From Methylophilus sp. 5 (GTDB lineage: Bacteria > Pseudomonadota > Gammaproteobacteria > Burkholderiales > Methylophilaceae), in the NCBI RefSeq assembly GCF_000515275.1, contig NZ_KI911560.1:1178001-1242000 (forward strand): a stretch of DNA of 64,000 nt. Reading direction: 5' to 3'. The notes under the pieces were generated by a model that did not search any database, was not told where the DNA came from, and was given only the letters and a program-made list of their open reading frames with translations. The position numbers were made by a program, and so were the translations under genes. The number at the start of each line of letters is the position of its first letter. Position 1 is the first letter of the stretch. Below are positions 1 to 11,174 of this stretch, one piece after another.

Positions 1-416
1 GCGAACAAAATGAAAAACCCATCATCATGGTCGTTGGCGGCACGGGCTTTGCGCCAGTCAAAGGCATGATAGAGCACATGGTTTTCAATCAAATCAATCG
101 GCCGGTTTACCTCTACCGCGGTGCGCGTCAGGTGAGTGACTTATACATGGACGACCTCTGCCAGCGCTGGGCACAGTTTATGCCGAATATTCAGTATATC
201 CCGGTGATTTCAGATGGTAATGATGGCGACAACTGGGATGGGCGTCGGGGACTGGTGCATCAGGCGGTGTTGGAAGATCATGCGGATTTGAGTGGATTTG
301 AAGTGTATGTGTGTGGCGCACCGGGCATGGTGGATGTTGCTAAACAAACGTTTGTGGAACGTGGTTTGCCAGAGGAAGAGTTTTACAGTGATGCGTTTAC
401 GTTTGCGCCTAAGTAA
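1..416 (+). CDS. C-terminal part of a flavin/ferredoxin NAD(P)H reductase (truncated by window start)
   Basis: The reading frame is open from the first complete codon at position 3, so the gene starts outside the window. The visible part has the NAD(P)-binding half of the ferredoxin-NADP reductase fold: a VVGGTGFAPV nucleotide-binding loop near the start, YLYRGAR in the middle, and the VCGAPGMVD signature followed by an acidic LPEEEFYSDAF tail. This matches the C terminus of betaproteobacterial AscD-like (CDP-6-deoxy-hexulose reductase type) electron-transfer reductases, which carry a 2Fe-2S domain at the N terminus that cannot be seen here. Its role would be passing electrons from NAD(P)H through flavin to a partner protein. 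The physiological partner is unknown. Confidence 0.75.
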   Translation, partial: EQNEKPIIMVVGGTGFAPVKGMIEHMVFNQINRPVYLYRGARQVSDLYMDDLCQRWAQFMPNIQYIPVISDGNDGDNWDGRRGLVHQAVLEDHADLSGFEVYVCGAPGMVDVAKQTFVERGLPEEEFYSDAFTFAPK

Positions 417-474
417 AAAAGTTACTCATTAGGTTTTAGCTAACTGCTTTGAATTAGGTTTTATTTGACTGCCC

Positions 475-1022
475 TTTTCGCCTCTCGGCGAGTCACTTTC
501 TGATGCTTGCCCCTCAGAAAGTAACCAAAGAAGAGGGCACCCAGCCATCACGGCCTTCGGCTCCCTTGCGTTGCTCAACAAAGTGGGCGTCCATCGAAAC
601 TCGCCCTAGCAGCTTGCAAAAAACGCAAGCCACCGCGGAACTCGAACAGCCGATGGCCGACTACACCCACTTCGTCTCCGCTACTCAGCGTGATGGAATG
701 GGATTCTTCTCACCTAAGTAACATCGTCGAGAGTTGGACGGTTCAAAAACCAGATTCGTTTATTAAAATCACCAACCATTGCGCTCAGTAGGTGTTCGGG
801 GTCCCCATCTGCCGCGCCGAGTAGCGCAGGCAAAATAAGGACAAAGGGAGCGACTGCTCGAATCCCGCGGTGGCCTGCGTTTTGTGCAGGCCGCTAGGTT
901 GAGTTTCGTGACCGCTTATTTTGACGAGCAACGCAGGAAACAAGCGGAAGCTGGGGTGCATTTCTTTTGGTTACTTATTCTTTGGGCAAGCAAAGAAAAG
1001 TAACTCGCTGTAAAAGCGAAAA
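475..1022. repeat. Structured palindromic intergenic element, copy 1
   Basis: First of four copies of a non-coding element (others near 25651, 29464 and 47975). The two ends are imperfect inverted repeats of roughly 65 bp: the left end reads inward through GCGAGTCACTTTCTG and AAAGTAACCAAAG, and the right end gives the same pattern on the other strand. Each half contains its own stem-loop. The left apical hairpin is GCTTGC, 7-nt loop, GCAAGC (612-630); the right one is GGCCTGC, 7-nt loop, GCAGGCC (872-892). Around them, the left arm pairs AAGTGGG with CCCACTT and the right arm pairs AAATAAG with CTTATTT. It fills the 660-bp gap between convergent genes. Open frames inside it look accidental. 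Confidence 0.8.
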
Positions 1023-1077
1023 GAAACATCACAAAGAATCCCAACCGCGTGAGCATTCATGCCGACCCTACGAAGAC

Positions 1078-3163
<2,086 letters not shown>

Positions 3164-3222
3164 AATGTACTCGCATGTTTTATCGTTTAACTTAACCAGT
3201 GCGTCTTTAACTCGTGCGCGTG

Positions 3223-3711
3223 TTACTGGTAAGTGTGATGTTGATGTGTAATCCAGCCACTCTGGCGGCCCTGCGGATCGTGGTGCGTCCAGTGCATGAT
3301 GCCACCTTTGGGGTTGTAAATATATTCCCCTTTAAATGTCACCTCATCACCTACGTTCAGGTTTTCTACCCGCGGTGCCAGATCAATATTGTGTGCAAAC
3401 AACAAGGTTTGTTCAGCAGAAACACTGACCAAAAAGCGCTGGTGTCGCGCGCCCTTGTTATCATCGGGCAGCAGTTTTTTTACAACGCCACGCCCCTCCA
3501 GCCAGACATGACTTTGCTTTTGGGCAAACGCCTGTTGCACGGCGATGGCTTCATTGCTGAGCCCATTAGACAGCGGCTGCAGATTGAGCGTTTGTGTCTG
3601 TGATTTAACCTCAATGGCAGATTGCGGCGCATTGCTGGCTGGCTCTTGTTGCGGCGACTGAAAGCAGGCGCTTAGACAACAGGCCACCAGCCACAACGCT
3701 ACGTGCTTCAT
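3223..3711 (-). CDS. DUF3465 family lipoprotein inside the trp operon
   Basis: A 162-residue predicted lipoprotein. The N terminus has a short charged start, a hydrophobic stretch and a lipobox LSAC with the acylated Cys at position 16, so it should be anchored in a membrane on the periplasmic side. The C-terminal two thirds match what I recall of DUF3465: [12 protein letters not shown], then [10 protein letters not shown], then WTHHDP and a final GWI segment. Its start overlaps the trpD stop by 4 bp (ATGA), so it is probably translationally coupled to trpD although no role in tryptophan synthesis is known. The family is suspected to be a small OB-like or nucleotide-binding fold, but I cannot show that. 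Its place between trpD and trpC is unusual. Confidence 0.8.
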   Translation of the reverse strand: MKHVALWLVACCLSACFQSPQQEPASNAPQSAIEVKSQTQTLNLQPLSNGLSNEAIAVQQAFAQKQSHVWLEGRGVVKKLLPDDNKGARHQRFLVSVSAEQTLLFAHNIDLAPRVENLNVGDEVTFKGEYIYNPKGGIMHWTHHDPQGRQSGWITHQHHTYQ

Positions 3712-4736
3712 ACCGATTGGCTCAGTGCTTTAAGTTGCTGCAACTTATTGAGTGCAGCGCCAGTATCAATCGCCTGTGCCGCTTGTGCAATGCCAGCAGT
3801 CAAGTCAGCGGCCAGGCCGGACACATAAATAGCAGCACCAGCATTTAACAAGACGATATCGCGCGCCGGGCCTTTTTCACCCGCAAACACACCCAGAATA
3901 ATCTCACTCGAATGCTGCGCACTTTCAACACGGATGCTGTTGATATCATGCAAGGGCATGCCAAACTGTGCCGGGTTCAAAGTGTATTGCTTCACCTCGC
4001 CGCCTTTTAATTCGGCAACATAGGTGTCGGCCGAAAATGAGATTTCATCCATCTCATCGGCGCTGTGTACCACCATCACATGTTCGCTACCCAAGGTTTG
4101 CAGCGTCTGTGCCAGCAGTGGCACCAGATCGCGGTGAAACACACCCATCACCTGGCGTTTGGCACCCGCCGGATTGGTCATCGGGCCCAGCAAGTTAAAC
4201 ATGGTGCGCACACCCAACTCGCGGCGCACCGGCGCGGCATATTTCATGGCAGCATGATGATTAGGCGCAAACATAAAACCAATGCCCGCTTCATTGACGC
4301 AACGCGCCACCTGCTCTGACGTTAAGCTAATGTTCACACCTAACGCTTCCAACACATCGGCTGAGCCACTTTTAGAGGAGGCCGCACGACCGCCATGTTT
4401 GGCAATACGCGCACCGGCACCCGCCGCAACAAACGCCGATGCCGTAGACACGTTAAAAGCCTTGTTGGGCGCGCCACCCGTGCCACAGGTGTCAATTAAA
4501 TGTCGTGCATCTTCAACCACCACTTTGCTCGACAACTCACGCATCACCTGCGCGGCCGCAGCAATTTCGGTGACGGTTTCACCTTTCACCCGCAGCGCAG
4601 ATAAAAAGCCTGCAATCTGTATGGTCGTAAACTCGCCACTCATGATCTGCTGCATGATTTGCAGCATTTCTTCGTGACTGAAGTCGGTGTGATCAATCAG
4701 CCTTTGTAGTGCAATTTTAGGCGTGAGTGACATCAA
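3708..4736 (-). CDS. trpD: Anthranilate phosphoribosyltransferase
   Basis: Transfers phosphoribose from PRPP to anthranilate, the second step of tryptophan synthesis. The protein is 342 residues, the normal size for stand-alone TrpD. The diphosphate loop [17 protein letters not shown] lies near residue 82, followed by [21 protein letters not shown] and, later, the [13 protein letters not shown] and [10 protein letters not shown] motifs. Its ATG overlaps the trpG stop by 4 bp, and its own stop overlaps the start of the DUF3465 gene in the same way, so the three are tightly coupled. Confidence 0.97.
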   Translation of the reverse strand: MMSLTPKIALQRLIDHTDFSHEEMLQIMQQIMSGEFTTIQIAGFLSALRVKGETVTEIAAAAQVMRELSSKVVVEDARHLIDTCGTGGAPNKAFNVSTASAFVAAGAGARIAKHGGRAASSKSGSADVLEALGVNISLTSEQVARCVNEAGIGFMFAPNHHAAMKYAAPVRRELGVRTMFNLLGPMTNPAGAKRQVMGVFHRDLVPLLAQTLQTLGSEHVMVVHSADEMDEISFSADTYVAELKGGEVKQYTLNPAQFGMPLHDINSIRVESAQHSSEIILGVFAGEKGPARDIVLLNAGAAIYVSGLAADLTAGIAQAAQAIDTGAALNKLQQLKALSQSV

Positions 4737-5299
4737 TAGCCTTTCAGAAAGTTGTCCAGCAACTCATGCCCGTACTCGGTCAAGATAGACTCCGGGTGAA
4801 ACTGCACACCTTCGACTGCCAGTGTTTTATGCTTGACGCCCATGATCTCGCCATCGTCGGTCCAGGCCGTGATTTCCAGGCAATCAGGGATGGTTTCGCG
4901 CTCAATCACCAGTGAATGGTAGCGCGTCGCGGTGTATGGATTAGGCAAATCTTTAAACACACCGGTATTGGTATGGTGGATTAAAGAAGTTTTACCATGC
5001 ATCAGCGTTTTGGCCTTAATGATGTTGCCACCAAAGGCCTGGCCTATGCTTTGGTGACCCAAACACACGCCCAGCAACGGAATTTTGCCTGCAAACTCAT
5101 GAATCAGCGGCACAGAAATGCCGGCTTCATTCGGTGTGCAAGGTCCTGGCGAAATCACGATTTTTTCTGGTTTCATGGCATGTATCTGTGCCAGCGTGAT
5201 TTCATCGTTTCTATGCACATGGACGTCTTGCCCCAACTCGCCAAAATATTGCACGAGGTTATAGGTAAAAGAGTCGTAGTTATCAATCATCAACAACAT
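4733..5299 (-). CDS. trpG: Anthranilate synthase glutamine amidotransferase subunit
   Basis: Supplies ammonia from glutamine to TrpE, and may also serve PabB as many trpG/pabA products do. The 188-residue class I amidotransferase shows the complete triad: C79 in GVCLGHQ, and H168 and E170 in VQFHPES. It starts 1 bp beyond the trpE stop and overlaps trpD by 4 bp, so expression is coupled to both. No separate pabA is visible in this window. Confidence 0.96.
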   Translation of the reverse strand: MLLMIDNYDSFTYNLVQYFGELGQDVHVHRNDEITLAQIHAMKPEKIVISPGPCTPNEAGISVPLIHEFAGKIPLLGVCLGHQSIGQAFGGNIIKAKTLMHGKTSLIHHTNTGVFKDLPNPYTATRYHSLVIERETIPDCLEITAWTDDGEIMGVKHKTLAVEGVQFHPESILTEYGHELLDNFLKGY

Positions 5300-5300
5300 A

Positions 5301-6809
5301 TCAGGCTCCTTTGACTGCGTTTAATTGGGCTTCACTGTCCAGGCCAGCTTGCACTAACTCAGCCGCGCGAATCACCGCTTTGGCTTTGTTTTGGGTTTCT
5401 TCCCACTCACTTTGCGGCACAGAGTCGGCCACGATGCCTGCCCCGGCCTGCACATACAATTTTTTGTCTTTAATCACGGCGGTGCGAATCGCAATCGCCA
5501 CGTCCATGTCACCGTTAAAACCTAAATAGCCCACCGCACCAGCGTAAATACCGCGCTTAGAGGGCTCCAGCTCTTCGATAATCTCCATGGCCCGCACTTT
5601 GGGCGCACCAGACACGGTGCCTGCGGTAAACGTGGCTTTAAGCACATCAATTGCATCCAGGCCCGGTTTGAGCTGGCCTTCTACATTACTCACGATATGC
5701 ATCACGTGCGAGTAACGCTCTATGGTCATATTATCAGTCACTTTCACCGTGCCGGTGAGGGCAACACGGCCCACATCGTTGCGGCCCAGATCCATCAACT
5801 GCACGTGCTCGGCACGCTCTTTCGGGTCGGCCAGCAATTCGGCTTCGAGTGCTAAATCATGATCGCGGTTTTTGCCGCGTGGACGGGTGCCCGCAATCGG
5901 GCGCGACGTCACGGTAGTGTCTTCCAAGCGCACCAGAATTTCTGGCGAAGCGCCAACCACATGATGGTCGCCCATGTCGTAATAGAACATATAAGGCGAT
6001 GGATTGAGGCCGCGTAAAGCGCGATAGAGACTGAGTGGCGACGCTTCAAAGTCTTGCGACATGCGCTGGCTTAATACCACCTGCATGATGTCGCCTTCTA
6101 AAATATATTGCTGCGACTTTTTAACTGCCGCTTTGAAATTGTCTTCGCCAAATTCTGACAAAGCCTGTGTTTTTCGGGTGGGCAACGCAGCCGGAATCTC
6201 CACTTGTGTGCGCAGTTTTGCCAACAAGACATGCATGCGTGCACAGGCCGTTTCATAGGCGTTTGGCTGCGCCGGGTCTGCATAGACGATAAAATATAAT
6301 TTGGCAGACAAATTATCGACCACCGCAATTTCTTCTGACACCATCAGCAGGATGTCTGGCGTGCCAATCGCGTCCGGCTTTTTGTTTTTGCCGAGGCGCT
6401 TTTCAATATATTGAATGGTCTCGTAACCAAAATAGCCCGCCAGGCCGCCGGTAAAACGCGGCAAACCTTCGTATGGTGGTGTCTTGAAACGGGCCTGGTA
6501 GGCCTTTATGAAGTCGAGTGGATTTTGATCGGTGTGAGACTCGATCACTGCCTCGCCTTGAATTACCTGCAACGACGCGTCACGCACCACAATACGCGTG
6601 GTGGCTGGCAAGCCAATAATAGAATAGCGCCCAAAGCGTTCGCCGCCTTGCACGCTTTCTAGCAGGTAAGAGTAGGGTTGATTAGCCAGTTTTAAATACA
6701 ACGACAGCGGTGTATCTAAATCGGCAAAGGTTTCCATCACCAGCGGAATACGGTTGTAACCTTGCGCCGCCAGCGCGTCAAATTCGGTCTTGCTCAAAGT
6801 GCTTAACAT
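5301..6809 (-). CDS. trpE: Anthranilate synthase component I
   Basis: Forms anthranilate from chorismate with TrpG. The 502-residue protein has the N-terminal domain with [16 protein letters not shown], the LLES motif associated with tryptophan feedback binding. The C-terminal chorismate-binding domain has [21 protein letters not shown] and AGAGIVADS. It is the first gene of the leftward trp cluster. A 157-bp region separates it from gph and contains a candidate Trp-containing leader peptide and inverted repeats. Confidence 0.97.
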   Translation of the reverse strand: MLSTLSKTEFDALAAQGYNRIPLVMETFADLDTPLSLYLKLANQPYSYLLESVQGGERFGRYSIIGLPATTRIVVRDASLQVIQGEAVIESHTDQNPLDFIKAYQARFKTPPYEGLPRFTGGLAGYFGYETIQYIEKRLGKNKKPDAIGTPDILLMVSEEIAVVDNLSAKLYFIVYADPAQPNAYETACARMHVLLAKLRTQVEIPAALPTRKTQALSEFGEDNFKAAVKKSQQYILEGDIMQVVLSQRMSQDFEASPLSLYRALRGLNPSPYMFYYDMGDHHVVGASPEILVRLEDTTVTSRPIAGTRPRGKNRDHDLALEAELLADPKERAEHVQLMDLGRNDVGRVALTGTVKVTDNMTIERYSHVMHIVSNVEGQLKPGLDAIDVLKATFTAGTVSGAPKVRAMEIIEELEPSKRGIYAGAVGYLGFNGDMDVAIAIRTAVIKDKKLYVQAGAGIVADSVPQSEWEETQNKAKAVIRAAELVQAGLDSEAQLNAVKGA

Positions 6810-6901
6810 GATGCTTTTTCCAGATTAATCGTTGAGGTTGTCGCGGGTAAGCCTCGCGACAGGTCAGTGCAATAGGCGTGCACCGGCGCCGGGGAAAAGG
6901 G

Positions 6902-6970
6902 CTAGCCCCGCCACGAACGACGCCAGCTTAATACTGGCAAACTGGAAAAATGATGAGCATAAAACATCAT
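6902..6970 (-). CDS. trpL: Candidate trp operon leader peptide
   Basis: A 22-codon frame whose ATG overlaps the gph stop (ATGA) and which ends in SWRRSWRG followed by TAG at 6902. Two Trp codons four positions apart just before the stop are the arrangement expected of an attenuator peptide, and trpE starts about 90 bp further on. The stretch between them contains two inverted repeats: GTGCA/TGCAC, and TGTCGCG/CGCGACA near 6840-6863. I see no run of U after them, so a classic intrinsic terminator is not evident. The peptide could be a coincidence in GC-rich sequence. Confidence 0.45.
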   Translation of the reverse strand: MMFYAHHFSSLPVLSWRRSWRG

Positions 6971-7683
6971 GATGTATAGGTAATTTTTTTATGATCCCCG
7001 CTTAAGAGAGCGGGTAACTCCAGCAAGTTCACCACCTCGGTGAGTTGCTGCACCGTGGCATCCACGGTTGCCGTATCAATGGCGCGCCCCTGATTATACC
7101 CATAAGGCACAGTCACGACAAAGCACCCTGCAGCATGGGCCGCCTGAATATCGGTTTCAGAGTCGCCCACCAGCATCGCTTCGGCTGGCAAAGTGCCTAG
7201 CTTTTGGCAAATATGCAACAGTGGTAGCGGGTCTGGTTTCTTTTTGGGCAAGGTATCGCCGGAGACAACGATCTCAAAAAAATCCGCCAATCCAGCATGT
7301 TGTAACAAAGGTAGAGTGAATTTTTCTGGCTTGTTGGTGACACAGGCTAAACGATAGCCTTGTTTTTTCAATTGCTGCAACGCTGGCAACACGCCAGCAA
7401 AGGCTTGGCTCTGCGTGGCATTCGCCTCATAAAAGCCATGATACAGCGGTTGCGCACGGGCAAATTCCTGCGCATCAGGTTCGCCATGCATGCTGCCAAC
7501 CAAACAACGTTTGATCAGGTTTTGCACACCTTCACCAATATAGGTTGTGATTTGCGCTTGCGGCAACATCGGTTTGCCTAAAGCCACCAGCATACGGTTG
7601 GCGGCCTCGGCAATTTGTGGCGCGGTATCAAGCAGGGTGCCGTCCAGATCGAACATCACTACGTTGACTTGAAACCGCATCAC
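6967..7683 (-). CDS. gph: Phosphoglycolate phosphatase, HAD family
   Basis: Hydrolyses 2-phosphoglycolate. The 238-residue HAD phosphatase has motif I FDLDGTLLDT with the nucleophile Asp near residue 12, motif II VTNKP, and motif III/IV KKKPDPLPL with LVGDSETDIQAA. Two adjacent Met codons are possible starts. The order rpe-gph-trpE is common in betaproteobacteria and fits here. The stop codon overlaps the start of the candidate trp leader peptide. Confidence 0.9.
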   Translation of the reverse strand: MMRFQVNVVMFDLDGTLLDTAPQIAEAANRMLVALGKPMLPQAQITTYIGEGVQNLIKRCLVGSMHGEPDAQEFARAQPLYHGFYEANATQSQAFAGVLPALQQLKKQGYRLACVTNKPEKFTLPLLQHAGLADFFEIVVSGDTLPKKKPDPLPLLHICQKLGTLPAEAMLVGDSETDIQAAHAAGCFVVTVPYGYNQGRAIDTATVDATVQQLTEVVNLLELPALLSGDHKKITYTS

Positions 7684-7743
7684 TCAACCTCAAAAAACAA
7701 CATAGCCTAAACAAGGCCACGATTTGGAAGTTTGGTCGCGCGC

Positions 7744-7791
7744 AAAAAAGCAGGACGCAGCCTACAAGTAGTAGGTAAGTCCTGATTTTTT
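7744..7791 (-). terminator. Large hairpin with T-run after rpe
   Basis: A long dyad: AAAAAAGCAGGAC pairs with GTCCTGATTTTTT with a single mismatch, and an inner CCTAC/GTAGG stem sits inside it. On the minus strand it follows the rpe stop and ends in a run of T, so it can act as an intrinsic terminator between rpe and gph. The second, inner stem is more than a plain terminator needs. Confidence 0.6.
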
Positions 7792-7828
7792 AAGCAGCAA
7801 CGAAGCATTGTGACGGATTATGTTGTTT

Positions 7829-8536
7829 TTAAACGGTGGCTAAAGACGCACGCATGGCCGCCACAACCGTGTCGTAACGGTTAGGGTCTGTGTCTTTAGG
7901 CGAGCCAAAAATGGCGCTGCCGGCCACAAACGTATCCGCACCGGCTTTAGCAATCTCAGCGATGTTATTCGCGTTAACGCCGCCGTCCACTTCCAGCCAG
8001 ATTTGACGGCCGGTTTGCTCAGCGTAAGCATCAATGCGCGCACGCGCTTGTTTCAATTTGTCTAATGTGGCCGGAATGAATTTCTGGCCACCAAAGCCCG
8101 GGTTCACAGACATCAACAAAATCATGTCGACTTTGTCCATCACGTAATCCAGGTAGTGCAATGGTGTGGCTGGGTTAAACACCAGGCCCGCTTTACAGCC
8201 GCTGTCGCGAATTAATGCCAGGCTACGGTCAATGTGGTCAGACGCTTCCGGGTGAAAAGTGATGATGTCAGCACCAGCTTTGGCAAAGTCAGGGATGATG
8301 CGGTCTACTGGTTTAACCATCAGATGCACGTCGATCAGCGCGCCAGCATTGTGGGACAACTCACGAATGGCATCACACACCAGTGGGCCAATGGTCAAGT
8401 TAGGCACGTAATGGTTATCCATGACGTCAAAGTGCACGATGTCGGTGCCGGATTTAATGACGTTTTCGATCTCCTGACCTAACTTGGCAAAGTTGGCAGA
8501 AAGAATACTAGGGGCAATGCGAAAAGTTTTGTCCAT
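7829..8536 (-). CDS. rpe: Ribulose-phosphate 3-epimerase
   Basis: Interconverts ribulose 5-phosphate and xylulose 5-phosphate. In a methylotroph this also feeds regeneration of the ribulose monophosphate formaldehyde acceptor. The 235-residue TIM barrel shows [14 protein letters not shown] at the N terminus, [34 protein letters not shown], and LEVDGGVN near the C terminus, which together supply the metal-binding His and Asp residues. It is transcribed divergently from hemA across a 229-bp gap in which I see no clear regulatory site. Confidence 0.96.
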   Translation of the reverse strand: MDKTFRIAPSILSANFAKLGQEIENVIKSGTDIVHFDVMDNHYVPNLTIGPLVCDAIRELSHNAGALIDVHLMVKPVDRIIPDFAKAGADIITFHPEASDHIDRSLALIRDSGCKAGLVFNPATPLHYLDYVMDKVDMILLMSVNPGFGGQKFIPATLDKLKQARARIDAYAEQTGRQIWLEVDGGVNANNIAEIAKAGADTFVAGSAIFGSPKDTDPNRYDTVVAAMRASLATV

Positions 8537-8765
8537 GCTGGTGTTCCGTAGGTTGAGTTCCGTGAATTAATTCTAATAAAAATTTTAGTAAAACCAATAT
8601 TTTAACGCCATTTTGTTTCAAATTGACAGGATTCTTGCTTGTGGTCCGTGAATATAAGAAAATGTCGGCACTTTTGACATGGATGACACCGCCAAATAGC
8701 CATGAACTGTTTGCAAGCGCCGATTTGTTTCTCTTTTGACCCCGTGCCGCAGGTAAAATAGCGCC

Positions 8766-10025
8766 ATGCAGCTGTATACCATTGGTGTTAACCACACCAC
8801 CGCCCCAATTGCCATTCGCGAGAACGTTGCATTTAATAACGACACCTTGCCGCATGCGCTAGCGGATCTGGCACGCCACAACGTGACAGAAGTGGCCATT
8901 TTGTCTACCTGCAACCGCACTGAAATCTATGTGCAGTCTATCCGCCCCGAAATTGTCATTGACTGGCTAGCCAGCTACCACCGCCTGGAAGCCGACAAAC
9001 TGCTGCCCTACACCTACACGCTCAGCAGCCATGAAGCAGTCAAGCATGCGTTTCGCGTGGCCAGCGGGCTGGACAGCATGGTGTTAGGCGAGGCGCAGAT
9101 TCTGGGGCAATTCAAGCAATCGGTTAAAATTGCGCAAGATTCTGGCACGCTGGGCACCATGCTGCATAAGCTGTTTCAACGCACGTTTGAAGTCGCCAAA
9201 GAAGTGCGCACCAATACCGACATTGGCGGCAGCTCGATTTCGATGGCAGCCGCAGCAGTTAAACTGGCGCAGCGTATTTTTGGTGACTTAAGCGCACAAA
9301 GCGTGCTGTTTATTGGTGCTGGCGAAATGATAGAGCTATGTGCCGACCACTTTGCCGCACAAAAACCCAAAAAGATCACCGTCGCCAACCGCACTCTAGA
9401 GCGTGGCGAACAGCTGGCGGAAAAAATCCGTGGCCAGGGTTTAAACGTACAAGCCATTTTGCTCAATGACTTGCCCGAGCGCTTTCAAGAGTTTGATATT
9501 GTCATCACCAGCACTGCCAGCCAATTGCCGATTGTGGGTCTGGGCATGGTAGAGCGCGCGATTAAAGCACGTAAACATCGCCCGATGTTTATGGTCGACC
9601 TCGCCGTACCGCGTGACATTGAGCCCGAGGTGTCGGCGCTGGACGATGTATTTTTATACTCGGTAGACGATCTGGCACAAGTAGTGACAGAAGGCCTGGG
9701 CAACCGCCAGGAAGCCGCCGTCAATGCCGAGCTGATCGTTAACTCGCGTGTTGAGCACTTTATGCAGTGGCTCAAACAGCGCGAAGCCGTGCCCACCATT
9801 AAAGCGCTGCGCGACCAGGTAGATACTGTGCGCAAAGCCGAGCTGGAAAAAGCACTTAAACTGCTGCAAAAAGGCGAATCACCCGAAAAAGCGCTCGAAG
9901 CCCTGAGTAATGCACTCACCAACAAATTTTTGCACGGCCCCAGCCATGCGCTCAACAACAGCCAGGGAGATGCGCATGCCCACATGGAGCATCTGGTCAA
10001 ACAACTTTTTCAAATCAAAGAATGA
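8766..10025 (+). CDS. hemA: Glutamyl-tRNA reductase
   Basis: Reduces glutamyl-tRNA(Glu) to glutamate-1-semialdehyde, the first committed step of C5 tetrapyrrole synthesis. The 419-residue protein has the catalytic Cys49 in ILSTCNRTE, the [15 protein letters not shown] segment, the NADPH-binding VLFIGAGEM and the helical dimerisation domain at the C terminus. It heads a rightward cluster with prfA 49 bp downstream, the usual hemA-prfA arrangement. Confidence 0.97.
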   Translation: MQLYTIGVNHTTAPIAIRENVAFNNDTLPHALADLARHNVTEVAILSTCNRTEIYVQSIRPEIVIDWLASYHRLEADKLLPYTYTLSSHEAVKHAFRVASGLDSMVLGEAQILGQFKQSVKIAQDSGTLGTMLHKLFQRTFEVAKEVRTNTDIGGSSISMAAAAVKLAQRIFGDLSAQSVLFIGAGEMIELCADHFAAQKPKKITVANRTLERGEQLAEKIRGQGLNVQAILLNDLPERFQEFDIVITSTASQLPIVGLGMVERAIKARKHRPMFMVDLAVPRDIEPEVSALDDVFLYSVDDLAQVVTEGLGNRQEAAVNAELIVNSRVEHFMQWLKQREAVPTIKALRDQVDTVRKAELEKALKLLQKGESPEKALEALSNALTNKFLHGPSHALNNSQGDAHAHMEHLVKQLFQIKE

Positions 10026-10074
10026 TTTTTCAAGGCCTGGCCTTTGCCCGGTCTTTGAATATTAGGTAAATACA

Positions 10075-11157
10075 ATGAAACCAAGCATGCTGCAAAAACT
10101 CGCTAACTTAAGCGAGCGCCTCGAAGAACTCAACCGCCTGCTCAGTAGTGAAGGCGTGACTGACAATATGGATAACTACCGTAAGATCATGCAAGAACAT
10201 ACGGAAATCACCCCCATTGTTGAGCAATACCACATCTACTCACAAACCGAGTCAGACCTGAAAGAAGCGCACGCCATGCTCTCCGACCCGGAGATGAAAG
10301 AGTTCGCCCAGGAAGAAATAGACAGCGGCAAAAAACGCCTCGAAGAAGTTGAACGGACGCTGCAAACACTGCTGCTGCCCAAAGACCCTAGCGACGAAAA
10401 AAACATCTTTCTTGAAATTCGCGCCGGGACTGGCGGCGACGAATCCGGCCTGTTCGCGGGTGACTTATTCCGCATGTATTCCCGTTTTGCCGACCGCCAG
10501 GGCTGGAAAGTCGAAGTCGTTTCTGCCAACGAAGGCGAAGTCGGTGGCTATAAAGAAGTCATCGCCAAAATCATCGGCTACGGCGCCTACTCAAAACTCA
10601 AATTCGAATCGGGCGGCCACCGGGTGCAACGTGTCCCCGATACTGAGACGCAAGGCCGTATTCATACGTCAGCCTGTACGGTCGCGATTCTGCCCGAGGT
10701 GGAAGAGGTGGGTGACGTTGAAATCAACCCGGCCGATATCCGGATTGACACCTTCCGCGCCTCTGGTGCCGGTGGTCAGCACATTAACAAAACTGACTCT
10801 GCGGTGCGTATTACCCACGCCCCCACCGGCATCGTGGTCGAATGTCAGGACGGCCGTAGCCAGCACGCTAACAAAGCGCAAGCCATGCAGGTGTTAGCTG
10901 CGCGTATCAAAGCCAAACAAGTCGATGAGCAACAAAGCAAAATCGCCAGCGAACGCCGCAACCTGATTGGTTCAGGTGACCGCTCAGAACGCATCCGTAC
11001 CTACAACTACCCGCAGGGACGGATCACCGACCATCGCATTAACCTGACGCTGTACAAAATTGAAGCAATTACTGAGGGTGATATGGACGAGTTGATTAAT
11101 GCGCTGGCGACCGAGTATCAGGCCGATTTGTTGGCGAGTTTGGGTGAAGATAACTAA
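10075..11157 (+). CDS. prfA: Peptide chain release factor 1
   Basis: Terminates translation at UAA and UAG. The protein is 360 residues, the standard RF1 length. The catalytic GGQ lies at residues 233-235, exactly as in E. coli RF1, in the context [15 protein letters not shown]. Also present are [18 protein letters not shown] and the [14 protein letters not shown] segment. PrmC, which methylates the GGQ glutamine, is usually the next gene; here it is 2.9 kb away, behind two inserted genes. Confidence 0.98.
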   Translation: MKPSMLQKLANLSERLEELNRLLSSEGVTDNMDNYRKIMQEHTEITPIVEQYHIYSQTESDLKEAHAMLSDPEMKEFAQEEIDSGKKRLEEVERTLQTLLLPKDPSDEKNIFLEIRAGTGGDESGLFAGDLFRMYSRFADRQGWKVEVVSANEGEVGGYKEVIAKIIGYGAYSKLKFESGGHRVQRVPDTETQGRIHTSACTVAILPEVEEVGDVEINPADIRIDTFRASGAGGQHINKTDSAVRITHAPTGIVVECQDGRSQHANKAQAMQVLAARIKAKQVDEQQSKIASERRNLIGSGDRSERIRTYNYPQGRITDHRINLTLYKIEAITEGDMDELINALATEYQADLLASLGEDN

Positions 11158-11174
11158 GATCAACAGGAAGATTT

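Noticed and set aside
503-721. Open frame of 72 codons in repeat copy 1, with similar frames in copies 2-4 (e.g. 29491-29754, 48129-48704)
   Set aside because: The frames recur only because the repeated DNA recurs. Differences between copies follow base pairing rather than protein conservation, and the frames are broken at different places.
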